Below are positions 40,616-47,627 of a stretch of 64,000 nucleotides of DNA, piece after piece. The notes under the pieces were generated by a model, which saw only the letters and a list, made by a program, of their open reading frames with translations, was not told where the DNA came from and ran no database searches. The stretch comes from CBDCTM01 sp965222005. Its GTDB lineage: Bacteria; Bacteroidota; Bacteroidia; Chitinophagales; Saprospiraceae. The stretch is taken from positions 1,240,001 through 1,304,000 of the forward strand of contig OZ244935.1 in assembly GCA_965222005.1 (NCBI GenBank), given 5' to 3'. Within the stretch, counting starts at the first letter, position 1. Each line of letters begins with the position of its first letter. The translations under genes were made by a program, and so were the position numbers.

Positions 40616-41188
40616 TCAAAAACGATACTCTAGCTTGAAGTAGCCATCGGTGACAATAACTGTATCGGCACAGCCATCATAGTCATCAATAGCTGTAAAT
40701 TCAAAAGTCCCTTCCATAATGTGGTTCTCAGGATCAATGGCTAGAATAGTGAGACATCTAGTTTTAGTGGTATCCAGATCATAAAAACCACAATTCCCCG
40801 GGCGATTCCAATCTTTAAATTCTTTTTGAACTAGTTCAAGGTTGTTTTTGCCTATAATTGTAGGTTTAGCTGCCATTCTGATTGATTGGTCTACTGGCTT
40901 ATCTTCTAAAACTCTTGCAGCCCCAAGACTAAAAAATTTAGTGTCATCGTAATATTGCAAATCAGTAGGCCCTTGTACGCCCATACCAAAAATACCGGTA
41001 TTCTTATAAGTATAGGCCTCCCAATCCTGGCCATTTACCTTGCAGCGGAAGGTATTGTGTTTGGGTTGGGTGTCGTCGTCTTTATTGCAGTTGGCGCAGG
41101 TAAAGAGCAGGGCGAAGGCGAGCAGGGTGATGAGGGGAAGGGTGAGGATTTGAAGATTTGAGGAGATGAGGGGGTGATATTTTTTCAT
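40616..41188 (-). CDS. Surface lipoprotein, array member 4 (subfamily A)
   Basis: 190 residues. The MKKYHPLISSNLQ-type signal ends FTCANC, followed by NKDDD (surface export signal). The early body EAYTYKNTGIFGMGVQGPTD matches member 1, while the middle (ARVLEDKPVDQSIRMAAKPT) is closest to member 2, so the gene reads as a mosaic of its relatives. The C-terminus is MEGTFEFTAIDDYDGCADT and GYFKLEYRF, with a small insertion. The upstream neighbour is truncated copy 3, 21 bp away on the same strand. Unlike members 2, 3 and 7 it lacks the conserved upstream block. Confidence 0.72.
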   Translation of the reverse strand: MKKYHPLISSNLQILTLPLITLLAFALLFTCANCNKDDDTQPKHNTFRCKVNGQDWEAYTYKNTGIFGMGVQGPTDLQYYDDTKFFSLGAARVLEDKPVDQSIRMAAKPTIIGKNNLELVQKEFKDWNRPGNCGFYDLDTTKTRCLTILAIDPENHIMEGTFEFTAIDDYDGCADTVIVTDGYFKLEYRF

Positions 41189-41209
41189 GATGTGGAGGAT
41201 TAAACAGAT

Positions 41210-42205
41210 TTAAAAATGAAGTATATTGTTTGAGCAAGTTCGGGGAAACAAATACCCCATGCAAGAAAAACAGTTCTTCATTTCCGGAAAAATGAAAACG
41301 GGTTTCCGGAATTTCCGGAATCGTGTTTTTCTTATCATTACCGATCCCCACGATATAATTGTATTGCTAAACAGCAGATCGGGGCGGAGCCGGAAGACGA
41401 GGTCGATGGTATCCGGCACAATACTATACGTTCTGAGATTGCTCGTGGGTGGCGGGGCCGCGATGTGGATGCGAAACTGGCCGATCCGGAGCTCGCCATT
41501 GCCGAAGCTGTATTTGAGGCGTATTTTTTTGATGCCCGGGCTGGTATAGCTGATGGGGATCGCCAGGTCGGCCGATATGCCCGTATAGCCGTTGCCGTCA
41601 TCGAAATCGGTCTCCAGTGCGCTCGTTGTTGGATTGAGATTACCAAATAGCATTTCGGGCCTGATGATAAAGACTACGTTTGGGCCTTCAAAAATGTTGA
41701 AAAGGCTCGAGGTCAGCAGGGTGGTATCCCGAAGGTAAGGGCTTTCCGGCCTGCCGGGCACATCCTGCAATTGCCCGTTCGATACGGTCAGCAGGTTGGC
41801 GGATACGGCATCTTCTCTGAAACGCTCGTACTGGTGTAATACCAGGGCAATGGGGATGGTGTCGGTGCTTTCGAGGCTGTCGGCCAGCGCGTGGTAAAGC
41901 TGGGGTGCTGGCAGGGTATCGGTACTCAGGGCCATATCGCGCAGCATATGGTAAAAGAAGTCGAAGCTGCTGTAGTCCAGCAGGGTGGTGTCGTGTAGTT
42001 CCGTTCCGTCGAAGCGGTGGAGCGGGAATACGGGTACGGTATGCTCGTAGAGATACTGCGTGCTCAGCTGAGTGAGATCGAGCGGATCAAGTACGTAGTC
42101 GATCTGCTCGCGAAAGCTGCTGTCGCTTTGGATGATCTGTACATCCTGTGCGCTGAGGTAGCTGCATAGGTATAGCAGCATTAATGGGTGCATTAATGAT
42201 TTCAT
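41210..42205 (-). pseudogene. Truncated, diverged copy 3 of the large T9SS protein N-terminal region
   Basis: 331 residues. The signal peptide (LMLLYLCSYLSAQD) and about 240 further residues are a distant paralogue of the N-terminal region of the 1477-residue protein: compare FEGPNVVFIIRPEMLFGN and LETDFDDGNGYTG with VVDTTDLVFRLRPDLLLSN and QADFDDGNGWQA. At about residue 260 it switches abruptly to a second, nearly exact copy of the type found in truncated copies 1 and 2 (DTIDLVFRLRPDLLFSN), then to about 45 residues of unrelated sequence rich in TTTCCGGAA repeats. There is no hydrolase, helix or sorting domain. A short exported product is possible. Confidence 0.7.
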
Positions 42206-42291
42206 GATAAAAATATTTAGGTGATTAAAAAGGCGTAGCTAGCGGGAATGGGATGCCCGACCCGATAGCGTACTATAACAAATGAATAAGC

Positions 42292-43164
42292 TTATTCTCT
42301 GTAAAAATCGTCGAAACGGCCTTCAGTGATGCGAAGGGTGTCGCAGTCGTTGATCACTGTGAATTCGAATGTGCCCGAGACTATTTTAGCTTCTTTGTCA
42401 AGTTTCGTAATATTAAGCTTATTGAAACTAATAGTATCTATTTCATAAGAAATACAGTTATTTATTGAGGACGTATAATCTACATAAATTCTATTATCAT
42501 ACTCCACGTCATATTGACCTATACCAGTCGTTAATTTATTACCTATTGTGAACGTTTGGCTTAAATCCTCATTTTCAACTTCTATCGTTTTAACCGCCTG
42601 TATAAAAAGTCTTTTTGTTAAATCGTTATAATACACATCCAAATTCGGAAATCCATTCCAGGGGTTTCGGCCTTTCCACTTCCACACTTCGCCATTGATG
42701 AGGCAGGCGAAAGTGCCTTTGCCTTCCATGGTGATGGGGGGTAGTTGGTCGATGGGATTCGTATCATCGTCCTTCTTGCAGTTGGCGGCAGTGAGGAAGA
42801 GCAGTATGGCCAATGCTGAGCTTGCTTTAAAATGATGGCCGTGTCGAATGCTGTTTCGGGGGGCTTTGCACAGGCTTTTACTTTTCTTTGTACCGCCAAA
42901 GAAAAGTAACAAAAGAAAGCTCCCGGCTGTTGATGCGCAGCTAAAAAGCAGGATGCTTACCCGCTCGAAAAGCAAGCGCTTCGTTCGTGCTTTTCTCCTT
43001 ACACTTCCCGCTATCCTGCTTTTTTTAACGCTGAGCCTCAAAGGCCGGAGTCTGGCTGGTCTGCTCATTGGCTCAGACAACATAAACCACTTGTTTTTGT
43101 CTGTTCTAATTTTATTAAGCGCTGGTAGTGCGATGTAGGGGGTGTGGTTGCTTATGGTTTGCAT
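42292..43164 (-). CDS. Surface lipoprotein, array member 5 (subfamily B) with repeat-derived N-terminus
   Basis: 290 residues from the ATG at 43164. Residues about 120-290 are a lipoprotein: hydrophobic SALAILLFLTAANC, export signal KKDDD, then the subfamily-B body (PPITMEGKGTFACLINGEVW, WNGFPNLDVYYNDLTKR) and C-terminus SGTFEFTVINDCDTLRITEG. The first 120 residues are translated from a 255-bp repeat (42861-43115) that also occurs in member 6, and they replace the original start. Whether the real start is within this stretch, at a non-ATG codon, or the gene is inactive cannot be decided. The added part contains a second hydrophobic stretch and many Arg/Lys. Confidence 0.6.
   Translation of the reverse strand: MQTISNHTPYIALPALNKIRTDKNKWFMLSEPMSRPARLRPLRLSVKKSRIAGSVRRKARTKRLLFERVSILLFSCASTAGSFLLLLFFGGTKKSKSLCKAPRNSIRHGHHFKASSALAILLFLTAANCKKDDDTNPIDQLPPITMEGKGTFACLINGEVWKWKGRNPWNGFPNLDVYYNDLTKRLFIQAVKTIEVENEDLSQTFTIGNKLTTGIGQYDVEYDNRIYVDYTSSINNCISYEIDTISFNKLNITKLDKEAKIVSGTFEFTVINDCDTLRITEGRFDDFYRE
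42861..43115. repeat. 255-bp repeat element, copy 1
   Basis: About 96% identical to 43778-44032, from GGGCTTTGCACAGGC to CTGTTCTAATTTTAT. It contains a perfect 11-bp inverted repeat with 6-nt loop (ACTTTTCTTTG 42880-42890 and CAAAGAAAAGT 42897-42907). It lies at the same relative place inside the signal-peptide region of two lipoprotein genes. Confidence 0.85.
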
Positions 43165-43211
43165 GATGTGGTGTTTTTGTGGTGATAGAAAAGTGTAGTG
43201 TTGTTTTATGC

Positions 43212-44081
43212 TTATTCTCTGTAAAAATCGTCGAAACGGCCTTCGGTAATGCGAAGGGTATCACATTCGTTGATCGCTGTGAATTCGAAGGTGCCTGAGA
43301 TGATCTTACTTATCTTATCCAGTTTGAGGATATTTATAGATTTAGTACTTAAAGAATCCAATTCATAATCTATGCACTTTTCATTAACTTGTGTATAATC
43401 GATATAAATAGTTTTTCGATAGTCCATAAAACTAGTGCCTGTACTTTCAATAATATTGCTAATTGTCATTACTTGTAAATCCCTCTGACCAGAATCGATG
43501 ATTTCTTTCGTAGCTTGAATAAACAATCGTTTTGTTAAAGTATCATAAAGTACATCCAAATTCGGAAATCCATTCCAGGGGTTTCGGCCTTTCCACTTCC
43601 ACACTTCGCCATTGATGAGGCAGGCGAAAGTGCCTTTTCCTTCCATGGTGATGGGGGGGAGTTGGTCGGCAGGGCTAGTGTCGTCCTCTTTGTTGCAGGC
43701 AGCGGCAGTGAGGAAGAGCAGTATTGCCAATGTTGGCCCTGCATTAAAACGAAGGCCCTGCCGGAGGCTGTACCCCGGGGCTTTGCACAGGCTTTTACTT
43801 TTCTTTGTACCGCCAAAGAAAAGTAACAAAAGAAAGCTCCCGGCTGTTGATGCCCAGCTAAAAAGCAGGATGCTTACCCGCTCAAAAAGCAAGCGCTTCG
43901 CTCGTGCTTTTCTCCTTACACTTCCCGCTATCCTGTTTTTTTTAACGCTGAGCCTCAAAGGCCGGAGGCGGGCTGGTCTGCTCATTGGCTCAGACAACAT
44001 GAACCACTCGTTTTTGTCTGTTCTAATTTTATGAAACCTTGGCAGTGCGATGTGGGGGGTGAAATAGTTTGCGCTTTGCAT
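43212..44081 (-). CDS. Surface lipoprotein, array member 6 (subfamily B) with repeat-derived N-terminus
   Basis: 289 residues from the ATG at 44081 (MQSANYF), chosen because it matches the start of member 5 (MQTISNH); an ATG at 44147 would overlap the upstream gene. Same build as member 5: a 120-residue repeat-derived N-terminus, TLAILLFLTAAAC lipobox, NKEDD export signal, then the subfamily-B body with a diverged middle (KEIIDSGQRDLQVMTISNII) and a conserved end (SGTFEFTAINECDTLRITEG). The N-terminal frame stays open through the repeat in both genes although the repeats differ at several bases. Confidence 0.6.
   Translation of the reverse strand: MQSANYFTPHIALPRFHKIRTDKNEWFMLSEPMSRPARLRPLRLSVKKNRIAGSVRRKARAKRLLFERVSILLFSWASTAGSFLLLLFFGGTKKSKSLCKAPGYSLRQGLRFNAGPTLAILLFLTAAACNKEDDTSPADQLPPITMEGKGTFACLINGEVWKWKGRNPWNGFPNLDVLYDTLTKRLFIQATKEIIDSGQRDLQVMTISNIIESTGTSFMDYRKTIYIDYTQVNEKCIDYELDSLSTKSINILKLDKISKIISGTFEFTAINECDTLRITEGRFDDFYRE
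43778..44032. repeat. 255-bp repeat element, copy 2
   Basis: Second copy of the element at 42861-43115, same length, about ten substitutions. It has the same internal ACTTTTCTTTG/CAAAGAAAAGT inverted repeat. Confidence 0.85.
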
Positions 44082-44127
44082 GCTGATGGATTTATCTGGA
44101 TATAGAAAAATGGAGTGTTGTTTTATG

Positions 44128-44709
44128 CTACTCCCTGTAAAAATCATCGAAACGGCCTTCGGTGATGCGAAGGGTGTCGCAGTCGTTGATTACGGTGAAT
44201 TCAAAGGTGCCAGATATAATTTTAGCTTCTTTGTCTAATTTGATAATGTTTAGCTGTCTTTTTTGCAAAGTATCCAATTGAAAAGTAATACAATCACTAT
44301 TATTTTGAGTATAATCTACATATGTTCTATTATCAAATGATATAGTATACGATCCAATTGAATCCACAAAGCTTCCAATATTAATTGTTTGCAATTTGGT
44401 ATTAGTTTCGTCATCATCCTTTTTAGCCTGAATAAACAGTCCATTTGTTGGTTCATGATAGTAGGTATCCAAATTCGGAAATCCATTCCAGGGGTTTCGG
44501 CCTTTCCACTTCCACACTTCGCCATTGATGAGGCAGGCGAAAGTACCTTTTCCTTCCATGGTGATGGGGGGTAGTTGGTCGGCGGGGCTAGTGTCGTCGT
44601 CTTTGTTGCAGTTGGTGCAGGTAAAGAGCAGGGTGAAGGCGAGCAGGGTGGTGAGGGGAAGGGTGAGGATTTGAAGATTTGAGGAGATGAGGGGGTGATA
44701 TTCTTTCAT
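44128..44709 (-). CDS. Surface lipoprotein, array member 7 (chimeric: subfamily-A signal, subfamily-B body)
   Basis: 193 residues. The signal (MKEYHPLISSNLQILTLPL, ending FTCTNC and NKDDD) and the DNA before it are of the subfamily-A type seen in members 2-4. From SPADQLPPITMEGKGTFACL onward the body is subfamily B, almost identical to members 5 and 6 as far as WNGFPNLD, then diverged (TYYHEPTNGLFIQAKKDDDE), then conserved to the C-terminus. It shows what an uninterrupted subfamily-B gene looks like. First gene of the array in transcription order, with the conserved upstream block at 44710-44815. Confidence 0.75.
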   Translation of the reverse strand: MKEYHPLISSNLQILTLPLTTLLAFTLLFTCTNCNKDDDTSPADQLPPITMEGKGTFACLINGEVWKWKGRNPWNGFPNLDTYYHEPTNGLFIQAKKDDDETNTKLQTINIGSFVDSIGSYTISFDNRTYVDYTQNNSDCITFQLDTLQKRQLNIIKLDKEAKIISGTFEFTVINDCDTLRITEGRFDDFYRE

Positions 44710-45074
44710 GATATGGATGTTGAGGGTTAGCTACTATGTAGTGTTACGGGGGCAAGTTATGGCTTACATCAAAGTGGTTTGCAGCAAATATCGATAAAAA
44801 CATATTTTTATTTAGCCACATTTAAGTATTAACATTTTGTAATGCGCTGATATACAGCTATGTAATTATTTGTTATAATGTGTTGGTGCAAGTCCTGTTT
44901 TGAGGCTTCACTCGCGGATCGCTCTTTAGAGCTCTTTGAATTTTTTAACGGTAAAATTTATAAGGCCGGAACTTCTGAGGCTGCGGTATGTAGCGGGTAG
45001 CCACCCCGTAGCAGGACCCAAAAGGACAAAGAAATCGGGATACTGGAAGAAGCCCTCACTGCGAAAGCGCTATC
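44710..45074. other. Spacer between the lipoprotein array and the GHMP kinase gene
   Basis: The left 110 bp are the conserved upstream block of lipoprotein gene 7. A stretch GAATTTTTTAACGGTAAAA near 44938 matches one at 31417. I see no gene, and no clear terminator for the GHMP kinase gene that ends at 45075. Confidence 0.5.
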
Positions 45075-45992
45075 CTACAACACCAAACCCTCATAAGCCA
45101 GGCAAACCTCCAGCTCGTGCTGCCCAAAATACTGACGTACCGCCGCTTCCGGCTCATCGCAGGCAGCCAGCACAAAATCACCTCCCCAAGCGCCCAATGA
45201 CTTAATGGCTCCCGGAAAGTCGGCAAAGCGCTGCTGCTGAACGGGCGGTAAGCCAATAGTTTGCGAGATCAGCTTTTCATGCTGCTGCATCAGAGACTGA
45301 AAGGCCGACAAGGTGTCGGCCCTCACCATCTCATAAGTAATAGCAGTAATGTCCTCTGCAAAAAGACTTCGCTTGGGCTGGCTTTCAAATAAACGGATAC
45401 CGGCCCGACTGTCTTGCTTTTGGCCTAAGTACACAAAGTACAGGTGCTTGTGGAAGGGGGGCCGGAAAGCTACGCGCTCAAGCTGCGGGCCATTGGAGGT
45501 GAGGCGATATAAGAGGGGCCCGTCGGCAGTGGCGCAGGCAATATCGTAGGCGGAGCCACCGAAGGTATCGAATTGTAGCTGGAAGGAGTCAATACCAGCC
45601 CAACGGGCCATGTTGCTAATTAGCGTAGAGCTGCTGCCAAGCCCCCAGCTGCGTGGAAATTGCAAGTCCGTGATCACTTCGAGGCCCGGCTCATCCAGGA
45701 GGAATGTTGGTTTTTGTTTGCGCACGGCATTCAGTATGCTGCTTAAGGTGTCGGCAAGAGCGGGGCGAGAGGTGTGGATTACCTGAAAATCAGTTGTGTC
45801 GAAAATAGCGTTGAACCAAAGCTGGCCGGTATCATCGAGGCTACGCCAATGAAGCCTGGAATGTGCGGAAGGCTGCGACTCTATCTGCAAGGTTTGGCCG
45901 GGCCGGGTGGGTAGGGCGAGGGCCGTGGCGCCATCGAGTACAAAGTATTCGGCACTGAGGAGGAGCTTGCCGTGGGCGGTGAATTTTTTCAT
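45075..45992 (-). CDS. GHMP family kinase (GYDIA type, mevalonate-kinase-like)
   Basis: 305 residues. The N-terminus HGKLLLSAEYFVLDGATALA is the first GHMP motif, the ATP-binding motif is RSWGLGSSSTLISN (about 115-128), the family-defining GSAYDIA follows (about 146-152; GYDIA in most relatives), and the C-terminal motif is KSLGAWGGDFVLAA. The family is found in Bacteroidota and probably phosphorylates mevalonate or a related alcohol in isoprenoid synthesis; the precise substrate is not established. It follows the Nfu gene by 3 bp on the same strand, so it is the second gene of a two-gene operon. Confidence 0.87.
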   Translation of the reverse strand: MKKFTAHGKLLLSAEYFVLDGATALALPTRPGQTLQIESQPSAHSRLHWRSLDDTGQLWFNAIFDTTDFQVIHTSRPALADTLSSILNAVRKQKPTFLLDEPGLEVITDLQFPRSWGLGSSSTLISNMARWAGIDSFQLQFDTFGGSAYDIACATADGPLLYRLTSNGPQLERVAFRPPFHKHLYFVYLGQKQDSRAGIRLFESQPKRSLFAEDITAITYEMVRADTLSAFQSLMQQHEKLISQTIGLPPVQQQRFADFPGAIKSLGAWGGDFVLAACDEPEAAVRQYFGQHELEVCLAYEGLVL

Positions 45993-45995
45993 GGG

Positions 45996-46610
45996 TCAGC
46001 CCATCTCCGCTACTACCTCTGTGACTTCGGGAACCATTCGCTTGAGCATACCTTCGATGCCAGCCTTGAGGGTGACGGTGCTGGAGGGGCAGCCGCTACA
46101 GGCGCCTTGCAGGATCACGTTTACACGCCCATTGTCGAAAGATTTGAATTCAATATTGCCGCCATCCATCTCCACGGCTGGCCGCACATAGGTTTCGATC
46201 AGCTCTTTGATCTTTTTCACTATTTCGGCTTCATCATCGGAGTATTCGTAGCTGGCGCCGCGCTCCGCTTCGATTTTTTGCATGGCTTCAGCGTAGCCTT
46301 CCTTGAGTACCTCTCCGCCCTCTTCGATATACTTTTTGAGCTGTTCCTTGAGCAGCAGCTTGATGTCATCCCAATCATAATTGAACTCTTTGGAGATGGT
46401 GACGAAGTTGTTGCAAATATAAACGCCTCTTACATAGACCTGCTCAAAGAGAGCCGTTGCCAGGGGCGACCAGGCTTGGGCGAAATCTGCATCCCGAAAA
46501 TCGGCAGTACCCTTGTACAACATACGATTGGTAACAAATTTGAGCGTTTCCGGATTGGGGGTTTGCTCGGTATAGAGCATGACCGGATTTTTCTTGGCTA
46601 CATTTTCCAT
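45996..46610 (-). CDS. nfu: Nfu-type Fe-S cluster scaffold protein
   Basis: 204 residues. N-terminal Scaffold Nfu/NifU-N domain (about 10-90, MLYTEQTPNPETLKFVTN), a helical linker, and a C-terminal NifU-like domain (about 125-204) with the cluster-binding CxxC in GACSGCPSSTVTLKAGIE. It binds a labile Fe-S cluster between two monomers and delivers it to client enzymes in the cytoplasm. A promoter candidate lies 38 bp upstream. The GHMP kinase gene follows after 3 bp; MnmG, RF1 and other housekeeping genes nearby fit a core chromosomal segment. Confidence 0.92.
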   Translation of the reverse strand: MENVAKKNPVMLYTEQTPNPETLKFVTNRMLYKGTADFRDADFAQAWSPLATALFEQVYVRGVYICNNFVTISKEFNYDWDDIKLLLKEQLKKYIEEGGEVLKEGYAEAMQKIEAERGASYEYSDDEAEIVKKIKELIETYVRPAVEMDGGNIEFKSFDNGRVNVILQGACSGCPSSTVTLKAGIEGMLKRMVPEVTEVVAEMG

Positions 46611-46647
46611 ATTTTGACTTAATCAAAGCTTATTTAGAATGATTCTA

Positions 46648-46681
46648 CAAAGGTAACACATTTTTTATTGCGCAGTTCAAA
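46648..46681 (-). promoter_or_regulatory. Promoter candidate of the nfu-GHMP kinase operon
   Basis: Minus strand: TTTG (46681-46678), 22 bp, TACCTTTG (46655-46648), a full match to TTTG/TAnnTTTG. It lies 38 bp upstream of the ATG at 46610. Confidence 0.55.
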
Positions 46682-46823
46682 TTTAGGAACCTTGAAAAGA
46701 GGATTTATAGCTCAGGTATCTGATGAGTGATAACGAATTCCAATCACCTGTGCTATATAGCACGAAAGGATTGAGATTGTATAGCACTCTCGAACCGCCA
46801 GCGGTATCATTTTTTGAATAATA

Positions 46824-47561
46824 CTAACCGTACAGTTCATAATGTATCTGCGACTTGTCATAGCCCATCTCCACAATGAGCTTGGCTACCGCATCATCGA
46901 TCATATTGCTCCAACCACAGATATAAAAGGCCACATCAGGGCGGGGGTCGGCATAATGGCGCTGGTAAACAGTGTGTACATAGCCCTTGCTTATCTCCCA
47001 GTCAGCCGCAGGCAGCTGTTGAGCTCTCGATAGTGCCACCGAATAGCGGAAGCCCGGCAGTTTGTCCATCAGCTCTTCAAACTCCTCCCGATAAAGGATA
47101 CCCTCTTCATGACGGGTACCAAAGATGAGGTGGAGGTTGCGATGGGGTTTCTGATGATTGTAAATGTCCCACAGCATGCTCCGAAAGGGCGCTACACCGG
47201 TGCCGGTGCATATAAATACCAGGTCTTTTTCGATCGGCTCTTTTAGTACAAAGCCACCTGAAGGGCCTTTGAACCGAATGGCAGATCCCTCGCTGACCTC
47301 TTCAAACAGATAGCGGGAAGCGGCGCCACCATCCAGGTGAACGATGCAAAACTCGAGCTGCCGGTTGTGGCTATTGGGCGGATTGGCGATGGAGTAGCTA
47401 CGCCAGCGTTTGAGCCGCTTTTCGTGGATCGGCAGATCCATCGTCACAAATTGGCCAGCCTGAAAGTGAATGTTTTCGGGTACTTCCAGCCAAAATCGCC
47501 GGGTGTTGGCCGACTGATCTTCAATTTTCACTACCGTGCTATCGTACCACTTCCAGGGCAT
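46824..47561 (-). CDS. Ferredoxin-NADP reductase-like flavoprotein
   Basis: 245 residues in two domains. The N-terminal FAD-binding barrel has RWRSYSIANPP (the RxYS flavin motif) near 53-63 and GPSGGFVL near 99; the C-terminal NAD(P) domain has FICTGTGVAPFRSML (about 115-129) and ends with FYICGWSNMIDDAV and a terminal aromatic region YELYG. No iron-sulfur or haem domain is attached, so an external electron partner (ferredoxin, flavodoxin or an oxygenase) is needed. Not obviously in an operon: 66 bp separate it from the large lipoprotein gene downstream. Confidence 0.87.
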   Translation of the reverse strand: MPWKWYDSTVVKIEDQSANTRRFWLEVPENIHFQAGQFVTMDLPIHEKRLKRWRSYSIANPPNSHNRQLEFCIVHLDGGAASRYLFEEVSEGSAIRFKGPSGGFVLKEPIEKDLVFICTGTGVAPFRSMLWDIYNHQKPHRNLHLIFGTRHEEGILYREEFEELMDKLPGFRYSVALSRAQQLPAADWEISKGYVHTVYQRHYADPRPDVAFYICGWSNMIDDAVAKLIVEMGYDKSQIHYELYG

Positions 47562-47627
47562 ACAATGAAGCTTAATTTTATCAATACATTTTTATAAGAC
47601 AACACCGGGTATAGCAATAAGTTTTCT

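Noticed and set aside
36302..44709. Prophage or integrative element as explanation for the array
   Set aside because: No integrase, phage structural gene, conjugation gene or tRNA attachment site was seen; repeats and duplications explain the layout.
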